28,061 bases of DNA from a virus, in IMG/VR virus record IMGVR_UViG_3300025881_000975, positions 1-28,061 of that record. One strand, 5' to 3'. Of the stretch, positions 23,053 to 28,061 are shown in pieces. How positions within the stretch are numbered: position 1 is the stretch's first letter; every line of letters begins with the position of its first letter. The position numbers and the translations under genes are program-made. A model generated the notes under the pieces. The model had not been told where the DNA came from and did not search any database. It saw only the letters and a list, made by a program, of their open reading frames with translations.

Positions 23053-23732
23053 AATCATATGTAATAACAATTATGGATATGGAAAAATCTGTTAAGGCGG
23101 CAGAAAAGTGTATTCAATCTGCTGCTGAATATGGAGTTACTGTAGAAATGTTTCCTGCGATAACGCCAAAAGATGATCCATCAAGAATGATGGAAGAGCG
23201 CAATATACCCACTATTGGATTTAATGAAAAATGGTCTAGAACTGAGAGGTGTATGGCTGCATTTTTATCTCATTATAGTCTCTGGAAAAAATGTGAAGAA
23301 GAAAAAGATCAATCTTATTTGATTTTAGAACATGATGCGGTTTTTGAAGGAAATATACCAAATATAAGTATGCTTGAGGTCAACACAGAGCCATTATTAG
23401 TATCTTTGGGGGAACCATCTTATGGCTCATATAAAACTCCAAACACTATCGGTTTAAATAAACTACAATCAAAACCTTACCTTCCTGGCGCACATGCTTA
23501 CATGATTAACTATAAGGCAGCACACCAACTTGTCGGTAGAGCAAAAAATGACCCTGCGCCAACTGATGTTTTTATTGATAATAGAAGATTTTATTTTTTG
23601 CATGAGTGGAGTCCATTTCCTATTACTGTAAAGGATACTTTCACAACTATACAAAGAGAAATAGGATGTACGCACAAACATTCTTATAAAAAAGTGATGG
23701 AAACAGGAAAGGGCAAATATGACATTATTTGA
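23049..23732 (+). CDS. GT25-like glycosyltransferase, second copy
   Basis: A 227-residue paralogue of the GT25-like protein at 17266. YVITIMDMEKSVKAAEKCIQSA opens the domain, ERCMAAFLSHYSLWKKC is the family helix, and YLILEHDAVF the acidic site with the same EHD variant. PGAHAYMINYKAAHQL fits the donor-side region. Coupled to the dehydrogenase by ATGA and overlapping the next gene by 14 bases. The acceptor is unknown. Confidence 0.78.
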   Translation: MKSYVITIMDMEKSVKAAEKCIQSAAEYGVTVEMFPAITPKDDPSRMMEERNIPTIGFNEKWSRTERCMAAFLSHYSLWKKCEEEKDQSYLILEHDAVFEGNIPNISMLEVNTEPLLVSLGEPSYGSYKTPNTIGLNKLQSKPYLPGAHAYMINYKAAHQLVGRAKNDPAPTDVFIDNRRFYFLHEWSPFPITVKDTFTTIQREIGCTHKHSYKKVMETGKGKYDII

Positions 23733-24438
23733 TAAATGTTTTATTACGGGTTGTGATGAAAATACAGAATGGATGCTTCCTTGGTTTGTTGAAAATTATA
23801 AAGCCCATAATGATATTCCTTTAGTTTTTGCAGACTTTGGTGTTAGTTTAGAATTAAAAAATATGTTATCACACTTAGGTTTTGATCATGTCATAGACAT
23901 GCGAAGTACGGTTGCAGATTCTACTATTGGTAATCCAAAAAAATTAGTTAATTGGTTTAAAAAACCAAAAGCGATGATAAATTGTTCTAAAATTTCAAAT
24001 TATAGTTGCTGGATAGATAGTGACATAGAAGTTTTAGCAGATATGTCAAATATTTTTAGTTATGTTATTCCTAACAAAATAGGAATGGTTCAAGATCATC
24101 CATGGTCAAAAAGAATGATGGAAACTTGGCATAATTCTGGAATTGTGGCATTTAAAGATTGTCCAGCAATTTTAGATAAATGGGCATGGTATATTGAAAA
24201 GGGGAATCATGGACAAAGAGGTGATCAAGAAGTACTTCATGCTATGATAAATAGCCCACTTAATAGAATGATACATATCAATGATATTCCAAATGAATAT
24301 AATTGGTTAAGAATACAATTTGAACATGATGATGAAAGCAGTAAGAAAGCAAAAGCAATTCATTGGACAGGCAGAAAAGGAAAAGAAAGAATTATGAATA
24401 AAATGGGAATGGAAATTATGGAAGATTCTGATGCCTAG
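23719..24438 (+). CDS. GT8-like glycosyltransferase
   Basis: A 239-residue GT-A protein. NYSCWIDSDIEVLADMSNIF contains the DxD (DSD), METWHNSGIVAFKD the NxGI acceptor segment, and QRGDQEVLHAMI the downstream Asp-Gln; KAIHWTGRKGKER resembles the His of the GT8 C-terminus. It shares this order with the protein at 8639. The start overlaps the upstream gene and the stop overlaps the next gene by 8 bases. Confidence 0.75.
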   Translation: MTLFDKCFITGCDENTEWMLPWFVENYKAHNDIPLVFADFGVSLELKNMLSHLGFDHVIDMRSTVADSTIGNPKKLVNWFKKPKAMINCSKISNYSCWIDSDIEVLADMSNIFSYVIPNKIGMVQDHPWSKRMMETWHNSGIVAFKDCPAILDKWAWYIEKGNHGQRGDQEVLHAMINSPLNRMIHINDIPNEYNWLRIQFEHDDESSKKAKAIHWTGRKGKERIMNKMGMEIMEDSDA

Positions 24439-25033
24439 TGTAGCGCACATTATTGGTAACGGAAAAAGTGCTGGCTTATATAATCCATCAAAAGGGTTAA
24501 AAATTGTATGTAACCTTCCACCTATGGAAGTTAATAATGTATATACAACAGTTATGGTAGATTTCAAAATGATGAAAGCCATATCAACTGGTTCTGTTCA
24601 AGTTCAAGGGGATTGGGTACTGGGCGCGAGACCAAAACATTGGATGGAAATGAGAAATGATTTTTACATTCATTATTCAAAACAAATTAAAGAGTTTTAC
24701 ACAGTTCTTCCTAAATATGCAGCAAACTATACAGATTTTAATTGTGGTCATATGGCAACACATTACACTGCAAATAAATTAAAACGAGAAGAAATTCATA
24801 TGTATGGATTTGATTCAATATTTGGTTTTGATATTACAAGTCATTCAGATGTATATTTACCTTCACCGAGAGATAACTTAAATACTCAAAGATTAACTGA
24901 GAATTGGAGACCTATTTGGCATGGACTATTTAGGGAATTCCCTAAAACTCAATTCGTTATTCATCAAGTGAAAGGTAAATCTTTAGTAAAATTACCTGAT
25001 AATGTTGAAGTGGTTTATCCAAAACGTAAATAG
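24431..25033 (+). CDS. unknown protein in the glycan block, Rossmann-like
   Basis: A 200-residue protein starting VAHIIGNGKSAGLYNPSKGLKIVCNLPP. The GNGKSA turn after a hydrophobic strand resembles DUF115-type glycan proteins more than a P-loop, because the GxxxxGKS spacing is not met. VYTTVMVDFKMMKAI and EIHMYGFDSIFGFDITSHSD look like further strand-ends. The family seems familiar from T4-like marine phages, where it is uncharacterised. It closes the second carbohydrate block. A role in glycan transfer or nucleotide-sugar binding is a guess from context. Confidence 0.6.
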   Translation: MPSVAHIIGNGKSAGLYNPSKGLKIVCNLPPMEVNNVYTTVMVDFKMMKAISTGSVQVQGDWVLGARPKHWMEMRNDFYIHYSKQIKEFYTVLPKYAANYTDFNCGHMATHYTANKLKREEIHMYGFDSIFGFDITSHSDVYLPSPRDNLNTQRLTENWRPIWHGLFREFPKTQFVIHQVKGKSLVKLPDNVEVVYPKRK

Positions 25034-25106
25034 TATACTACCCTCTTATAAAGGAGTCTCCTTATTATACATATAATTTGATGATTCGTCAACCCTAAAA
25101 ATTTAC

Positions 25107-25135
25107 TTGACAACAATTTAATATTATGATACTTT
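25107..25135 (+). promoter_or_regulatory. sigma70-like promoter
   Basis: TTGACA (25107-25112), 17-base spacer, TACTTT (25130-25135), 30 bases before the metallopeptidase-like gene. A short inverted repeat AAGGA-GTC-TCCTT (25051-25063) upstream may end the preceding operon, although its U-tract is poor. Confidence 0.65.
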
Positions 25136-25164
25136 AAGGTGTAATAAGAGAGAAAGAGAATCAT

Positions 25165-25572
25165 ATGATCTTAGAAATACTGAATAAGCCTTCAAAAATT
25201 TCAGATGATATGATTGATTCTATCGTTAACCATGCAGATCAAATTCTTGATTTAGAAGAATTAGAAGAACTTCAGATAGTATTTAATGAAGAAGATGGGG
25301 ATACTTGTGGTTACTTTGATGGGATTGGTGAAGAAGAGGATGGTGTCGCTGTTATTGAAATTAACAGTAAGAAATCTTTAGAAGAAATTATTAAAACAAT
25401 ATTTCATGAGATTGTTCATGTTCAGCAAGTTCTTCATGGATTTTTTTGTAATGAAGAAAAGACTTGGTATGGTGATTATTTTGGCGATCTTAACTATGAT
25501 GAAAAGCCTTGGGAGATAGACGCTTTCTCAAAAGAGGGTATGCTTTATAGTAGTTGGAAAACTTGTGCCTAA
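25165..25572 (+). CDS. HExxH zinc metallopeptidase-like protein
   Basis: A 135-residue acidic protein with FHEIVHVQQ (H81-E82-x-x-H85), a zinc-binding helix, and PWEIDAF with E117 as a likely third ligand, the arrangement of small gluzincins. VAVIEINSKKSLEEIIKTI precedes it, and the first 70 residues are rich in Glu. Similar proteins are seen among hypothetical proteins of T4-like cyanophages. No signal peptide is present, so it acts inside the cell. Substrate is unknown. It has its own promoter and an AGAGAAAGAGA leader. Confidence 0.72.
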   Translation: MILEILNKPSKISDDMIDSIVNHADQILDLEELEELQIVFNEEDGDTCGYFDGIGEEEDGVAVIEINSKKSLEEIIKTIFHEIVHVQQVLHGFFCNEEKTWYGDYFGDLNYDEKPWEIDAFSKEGMLYSSWKTCA

Positions 25573-25625
25573 AGTCGGATAAAACACTAAATATAGTATA
25601 AGACTAACTACAAATGCGGTAATAT

Positions 25626-25715
25626 ATGCACCACGAAAAACCTGTTCCAATAGATGATCCTTGTGATGATTGGAGCAAAGAGATTGATAGGTTGAGAAAA
25701 TACTTGACAATCTAA
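25626..25715 (+). CDS. 29-residue peptide, probable small gene
   Basis: A short open frame encoding MHHEKPVPIDDPCDDWSKEI followed by DRLRKYLTI. The PVPxDDPCDDW start resembles short proteins in marine T4-like phages, but this is from memory. No clear RBS precedes it. The end of the gene contains the TTGACA of the next promoter. It would form an acidic N-terminal half and an amphipathic helix. Reality is uncertain. Confidence 0.4.
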   Translation: MHHEKPVPIDDPCDDWSKEIDRLRKYLTI

Positions 25716-25732
25716 AAAAAATATGCGATAAT
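25704..25732 (+). promoter_or_regulatory. sigma70-like promoter
   Basis: TTGACA (25704-25709), 17-base spacer, GATAAT (25727-25732), 34 bases before the start at 25767. Confidence 0.75.
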
Positions 25733-25766
25733 AGAAAATCACTAAATAATGGCAAAGGAAATCGCT

Positions 25767-25937
25767 ATGAGTGAAAATGCATATTGGACTGTAAAGGCGT
25801 ATAATTGGGATTCTCAAACCAAAAACTTTGTACTTTCTGAATGGGCATCTGGATTTTCTCATAGTAACGCAGACAGTTACTATAAAAAAATGAGAGAAAC
25901 TAACAAGTTTTCAAAATTAACTATGGAAAAATGCTAG
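25767..25937 (+). CDS. small unknown phage protein
   Basis: A 56-residue soluble protein: MSENAYWTVKAYNWDSQTKN, then FVLSEWASGFSHSNADSYYKKMRETNKF. It is rich in aromatic residues and resembles an isolated small beta-alpha domain. The frame is open from ATG 25749, but ATG 25767 has AAAGGA seven bases upstream and fits transcription from the promoter at 25704. I do not recognise the family. Early expression is likely from the promoter. Confidence 0.6.
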   Translation: MSENAYWTVKAYNWDSQTKNFVLSEWASGFSHSNADSYYKKMRETNKFSKLTMEKC

Positions 25938-25966
25938 TTGACACACACTATTAGGTATGCTATAAA
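25938..25966 (+). promoter_or_regulatory. sigma70-like promoter
   Basis: TTGACA (25938-25943), 17-base spacer, TATAAA (25961-25966). It starts right after the stop of the small gene and lies 28 bases before the next start. Confidence 0.75.
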
Positions 25967-25994
25967 ATATATGTAATCAGAGAAAGAGAGAATC

Positions 25995-26291
25995 ATGATT
26001 GATATGAATACCCCACAACCTTCTACTAATGACTCTAACTGGAATGATATTCGGTGGGAAGAGCATCACCGTGTTAATCCTGAGACTGCTCAAGGAGAAC
26101 ATTCTACAATGATGCAACTAGATTTTGCAAAATGGTCAAAGGGCAATGGAACTTGGGAAACAGTATCCTCTTACCACGAAAACGTAAAGATGTGGTATGA
26201 AGATGTGTATAATGTTTTATGGATAGGTAATTATCGGTATGGAGAACCCATATATCAAACTGAATACGATGGGATGGAAATCTATGGCTGA
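25995..26291 (+). CDS. unknown small protein
   Basis: A 98-residue protein rich in Trp, Tyr, Glu and Asn (WNDIRWEEHHRVNPETAQGE, FAKWSKGNGTWETVSSYHEN, NVLWIGNYRYGEPIY). It has no membrane segment or motif I can name. The ATG at 25995 follows a GAGAAAGAGAGAATC leader nearly identical to that of the gene at 25165; ATG 26004 is an alternative start. It overlaps the next gene by 8 bases. Confidence 0.6.
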   Translation: MIDMNTPQPSTNDSNWNDIRWEEHHRVNPETAQGEHSTMMQLDFAKWSKGNGTWETVSSYHENVKMWYEDVYNVLWIGNYRYGEPIYQTEYDGMEIYG

Positions 26292-26460
26292 TGATCATTT
26301 GGCAACTAAAGAAGATATGTTAGAACTAGTTGGAGAATCTGTTGCAAATCTCAACAATAGAATTGATGTATTGAATTCTATTGTTGAAGTTCTGGCTCGT
26401 AATATAAAACTATTACTTGATATTCATATCTCAAACGAGGATGACGGTGATTTAGAATGA
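26284..26460 (+). CDS. small coiled-coil protein
   Basis: A 58-residue protein with a long heptad-like helix (EDMLELVGESVANLNNRIDV, then LNSIVEVLARNIKLLLDI) and an acidic tail, suggesting self-association. The frame is open from 26239, but that start lies deep within the upstream gene; ATG 26284 overlaps the upstream stop region and is preferred. ATGA overlap with the next gene. Function unknown. Confidence 0.6.
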   Translation: MADDHLATKEDMLELVGESVANLNNRIDVLNSIVEVLARNIKLLLDIHISNEDDGDLE

Positions 26461-26708
26461 TACGCGAAAAAACACCACAATCAGATATTATAATTGATCT
26501 TGATGGACCTGATGGTAATGCATTTTTTCTTCTTGCAAAAGCAAAAGAATATGCTCACTATAAAGGCACTAGAGCATCACCTATAACTAGTGAAATGTGT
26601 GCAGGAGATTATTTTCATTTAGTGAAAATTTTTGATAAACATTTTGGTGATTTTGTCGTTCTAGAAAGTAGTGATAGAAAACTTATGGAGTTTGTAAATG
26701 CGAATTAA
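26457..26708 (+). CDS. conserved small phage protein
   Basis: An 83-residue protein with SDIIIDLDGPDGNAFFLLAKAKEYA, then GDYFHLVKIFDKHFGDFVVLES. This pattern (IIIDL.GPdGNAF.L...A and a C-terminal VFDKHFGDYV) occurs in hypothetical proteins of many T4-like phages. Function is not known to me. It is coupled upstream by ATGA and overlaps the next gene by 11 bases. Confidence 0.7.
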   Translation: MIREKTPQSDIIIDLDGPDGNAFFLLAKAKEYAHYKGTRASPITSEMCAGDYFHLVKIFDKHFGDFVVLESSDRKLMEFVNAN

Positions 26709-26910
26709 TTCATATGGGCGTACTGCCTCAGTAATGTCAACAATGCAAAATTTGTCTATTAGAAAAACGTCAAAGACAGATTTTCGTAGCGTAATGGAGT
26801 TAGAGCAAATGACCATGACAAAAGATAGTGCAAGTAATAGTACAAGTCATAAGATTGATTATGAAAAACTTGTTGATGCTATTATCAAAAGTGGCGATTT
26901 AAAAGTATGA
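26698..26910 (+). CDS. unknown small protein
   Basis: A 70-residue Ser/Thr/Met-rich protein (TASVMSTMQNLSIRKTSKTD) with a C-terminal helix KIDYEKLVDAIIKSG. Probably partly disordered. No family recognised. It is embedded by overlaps between the conserved small protein and the HesB/IscA gene, which supports that it is translated. Confidence 0.55.
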   Translation: MRINSYGRTASVMSTMQNLSIRKTSKTDFRSVMELEQMTMTKDSASNSTSHKIDYEKLVDAIIKSGDLKV

Positions 26911-27215
26911 TTTTAAATGTTACTGATAAGGCAAAGGAGTATATGACTCATCAGTTAGTTTTGGCTGATAAAAATTATGTACTCCTTGAAGTAAAAGGTG
27001 GTGGTTGCAGTGGCTTTAAATATGAATGGTCATATGTTGAGGATGATTCAAAAGGAACACTGATTGATAATATATTGGTTCTTGATGCTATGGCAGAAAT
27101 GTTTGTCTTTGGATGTACTGTTGATTACATAACAGAATTAGGTGGTAATTATTTGGTAGTACAAAATCCAAATGCAAAGGCCCAATGTGGGTGTGGAGAA
27201 AGTTTTGCAGTTTAA
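26907..27215 (+). CDS. A-type iron-sulfur carrier (HesB/IscA/ErpA family)
   Basis: A 102-residue Fe-S scaffold or carrier. The three cluster-ligand cysteines are present: C34 in KGGGCSGFKY, and C94 and C96 in AQCGCGESF. VTDKAKEYM and VLDAMAEMFVFGCTVDYITEL are the usual flanking parts. It would help to load Fe-S clusters onto target enzymes during infection. HesB-like genes are known from marine T4-like phages. Translationally coupled by ATGA to the small gene upstream. Confidence 0.9.
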   Translation: MILNVTDKAKEYMTHQLVLADKNYVLLEVKGGGCSGFKYEWSYVEDDSKGTLIDNILVLDAMAEMFVFGCTVDYITELGGNYLVVQNPNAKAQCGCGESFAV

Positions 27216-27235
27216 TAATTTATATTAAAAAGAAG

Positions 27236-27264
27236 TTGACATTAAAGTTCGCGTGTGATATATT
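27236..27264 (+). promoter_or_regulatory. sigma70-like promoter for the tRNA-Arg/RNA region
   Basis: TTGACA (27236-27241), 17-base spacer, TATATT (27259-27264). The predicted start (near 27271) is about 12 bases before tRNA-Arg, so the transcript would carry the tRNA and the structured RNA that follows. Confidence 0.78.
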
Positions 27265-27282
27265 ATGATTAACAAAAGATTC

Positions 27283-27358
27283 GGTCTCTTGGCTCAATGG
27301 ATAGAGCAACGGCCTTCTAAGCCGTAGGTTGCAAGTTCGAGTCTTGCAGAGACCGCCA
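27283..27358 (+). tRNA. tRNA-Arg (UCU)
   Basis: A 76-nt cloverleaf with encoded CCA. Acceptor GGTCTCT pairs with AGAGACC, anticodon stem ACGGC/GCCGT encloses CTTCTAA (anticodon TCT), and the T-arm is GCAAG-TTCGAGT-CTTGC. It reads AGA/AGG, codons favoured in this AT-rich phage. Confidence 0.95.
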
Positions 27359-27359
27359 A

Positions 27360-27505
27360 GAAACTGGGTATGAAGTTAAATTGGAGCGCGAAGCGTTGGA
27401 GTTTAAAAGATTGCTCAGTGAAACCCTAGTCGGAATGAAAGCCTTGCAAGGTCGTACTAGGTCGGTGAATACTCTGTACCGACGAAAACCAGAGCGTGGT
27501 TGTCA
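27360..27505 (+). ncRNA. structured non-coding RNA candidate downstream of tRNA-Arg
   Basis: This stretch has no convincing gene, is richer in G+C than its surroundings and holds several nested helices: ACTGGG/CTCAGT (27363-27368 with 27414-27419), TTAAA/TTTAA (27376-27380 with 27402-27406), AGCGC-GAA-GCGTT (27385-27397), CCTAGT/ACTAGG (27425-27430 with 27456-27461) enclosing CCTTGCAAGG, GTCGGT/ACCGAC (27461-27466 with 27478-27483) and AACCA/TGGTT (27487-27491 with 27497-27501). A promoter ahead of tRNA-Arg could transcribe it and tRNA processing would release its 5' end. I cannot assign it to a known RNA family. Confidence 0.55.
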
Positions 27506-27522
27506 ACGAGAAAGACAAATAG

Positions 27523-27552
27523 AGGGTGGAGATTGTGCATAGTCTCCACCCT
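27523..27552 (+). terminator. 10-bp hairpin closing the RNA region
   Basis: AGGGTGGAGA (27523-27532) pairs perfectly with TCTCCACCCT (27543-27552), loop of 10 bases. No U-tract follows, so it may be a processing or stability element, or the last domain of the structured RNA, as well as a terminator. Confidence 0.6.
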
Positions 27553-27583
27553 TGAATCTAAAATAGTAAAAAAGGAGATTGCA

Positions 27584-27799
27584 ATGCTTACATGTTTGAT
27601 AGTTGCAGGATCATTATGGATAGGTGATGAAAATAAAATGTTTCCAACACAAGGATTATTTTATTTTCATAAATTTAAAGATAGTATAAAAGTATATAGT
27701 CATAATGGATCAAGATACGGTAGTTTTGTCATTCCAAAAAACTTAAAAGGTGAAACTATCATGGAAGTTTTTGAAAATTGTGCCAACAAGTCTGAGTGA
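27584..27799 (+). CDS. unknown small protein
   Basis: A 71-residue protein (MLTCLIVAGSLWIGDENKMF, then GLFYFHKFKDSIKVYSHNGS and FVIPKNLKGETIMEVFENCA). The N-terminal hydrophobic strand is too short for a membrane anchor, and the whole looks like a small beta-rich domain. An in-frame TTG at 27500 would read through the hairpin; ATG 27584 has AAGGAG six bases upstream. No family recognised. Confidence 0.6.
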   Translation: MLTCLIVAGSLWIGDENKMFPTQGLFYFHKFKDSIKVYSHNGSRYGSFVIPKNLKGETIMEVFENCANKSE

Positions 27800-27813
27800 T
27801 AGTACCAAATAAC

Positions 27814-27889
27814 GCGAGAGTAGCATAGCGGTTAATGCGCCCCGCTCATAACGGGTTGATCGTAGGTTCAAATCCTACCTCTCGCACCA
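27814..27889 (+). tRNA. tRNA with CAU anticodon (elongator Met or Ile2)
   Basis: A 76-nt cloverleaf with encoded CCA: acceptor GCGAGAG/CTCTCGC, discriminator A, anticodon loop CTCATAA, T-arm GTAGG-TTCAAAT-CCTAC. The G1-C72 pair excludes an initiator tRNA. Whether it is Met or lysidine-modified Ile2 cannot be settled by eye. Confidence 0.93.
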
Positions 27890-27890
27890 A

Positions 27891-27898
27891 TATAAATA
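27891..27898 (+). promoter_or_regulatory. T4-type late promoter
   Basis: TATAAATA, the T4 late -10 element, one base after the CCA of the CAU tRNA and 31 bases before the start of a structural-type gene. Chance matches occur in AT-rich DNA, but the intergenic position supports it. Confidence 0.6.
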
Positions 27899-27929
27899 AC
27901 AACGTAGAAATTAATAAAGGATATTTAAA

Positions 27930-28061
27930 ATGGCAATTAAACCTCCCGCATGGGCAAAAGGCGCACACCCAACAACTAGTGGCTGGATGAAAGGTAGAGA
28001 ACTACTTGTGGCAAAAACAATATCTCAAGCGGATATTGATGAATGGAATGGTACTTTAGGT
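27930..28061 (+). CDS. probable virion structural protein, 5' part only
   Basis: The frame runs off the window after 44 residues: MAIKPPAWAKGAHPTTSGWM, then KGRELLVAKTISQADIDEWNGTLG. The start (KPPAWAK.A.PT..GW..GRELL) resembles a small conserved protein in T4-like marine phages that is usually grouped with structural proteins. AAAGGA precedes the ATG and a late promoter lies upstream. The full length and function cannot be judged. Confidence 0.6.
   Translation, partial: MAIKPPAWAKGAHPTTSGWMKGRELLVAKTISQADIDEWNGTLG

Noticed and set aside
24431-24470. P-loop (Walker A) reading of GNGKSA
   Set aside because: Spacing GxxxxGK(S/T) is not met and no Walker B is visible.
27500-27583. N-terminal extension of the last small gene
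   Set aside because: It would start with TTG and be translated through a 10-bp hairpin; ATG 27584 has a good AAGGAG.
1-28061. CRISPR arrays, insertion sequences, integrase or attachment sites
   Set aside because: No regularly spaced direct repeats, transposase motifs or integrase motifs were seen. The tRNAs are complete and have no visible duplicated 3' ends.

Overview
The window reads as a piece of a marine T4-like myovirus (tailed dsDNA phage) genome. It is AT-rich (roughly one third G+C by eye). Every gene is on the + strand, and the genes are tightly packed with many ATGA, TAATG and GTGA stop/start overlaps. The gene mix is typical of T4-like phages of marine bacteria: a T4 RNase H-type 5' nuclease, a PhoH-like ATPase, a glutaredoxin, a HesB/IscA-type Fe-S protein, a 2OG-Fe(II) oxygenase, a GH19 endolysin, and several small proteins that resemble cyanophage conserved hypotheticals. 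No photosynthesis genes are present. Together with the base composition and an alphaproteobacterial-looking BMP-family solute-binding protein, this suggests a heterotrophic host (for example an alphaproteobacterium) rather than a cyanobacterium. The host is inferred, not seen.

Layout. 1-3.3 kb: nucleic-acid and housekeeping genes (SNase-like nuclease, rnh, phoH, glutaredoxin, small conserved proteins) with sigma70-like promoters and a terminator-like hairpin. 3.3-5.2 kb: endolysin with a peptidoglycan-binding domain, a HAD-like phosphatase and two unknown small proteins. 5.2-7.8 kb: two paralogous tail-fibre/adhesin-like proteins. 7.9-8.6 kb: a small conserved protein, an EF-hand membrane protein and a 41-residue cysteine-rich, metallothionein-like protein. 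8.6-18.7 kb: a carbohydrate island of 14 genes (glycosyltransferases, methyltransferase-like proteins, a sulfotransferase, a nucleotidyltransferase, an LpxA-like acyltransferase, a Gfo/Idh/MocA dehydrogenase, a DegT aminotransferase and a UDP-glucuronate epimerase-like SDR). 18.7-20.4 kb: a secreted BMP-family binding protein and a ClpP-like protease. 20.4-22.3 kb: a class II aminoacyl-tRNA-synthetase-like protein without an anticodon domain, an abnormal 111-nt tRNA directly behind it, and a 2OG-Fe(II) oxygenase. 22.3-25.0 kb: a second carbohydrate block (short UDP-glucose dehydrogenase and three glycosyltransferase-like proteins). 25.1-27.2 kb: small early-type genes behind strong promoters, ending in HesB/IscA. 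27.2-28.06 kb: tRNA-Arg(UCU), a structured RNA candidate, a small gene, tRNA-Met/Ile(CAU), a T4-type late promoter and the start of a probable structural gene.

How the genes may work together. The two carbohydrate blocks could make and attach an unusual sugar to the host surface or to the virion. The order LpxA-like, dehydrogenase, aminotransferase matches the logic of the GnnA/GnnB/LpxA route to amide-linked lipid A. The synthetase-like protein and its chimeric tRNA (Leu-type D-arm, Asn-type anticodon and discriminator, very long variable arm) look like a dedicated pair and are the strongest candidate for an undescribed system. The Cys-rich protein, the secreted binding protein and the structured RNA next to tRNA-Arg are further candidates. 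All functions are assigned from motifs read by eye; no database search was possible.
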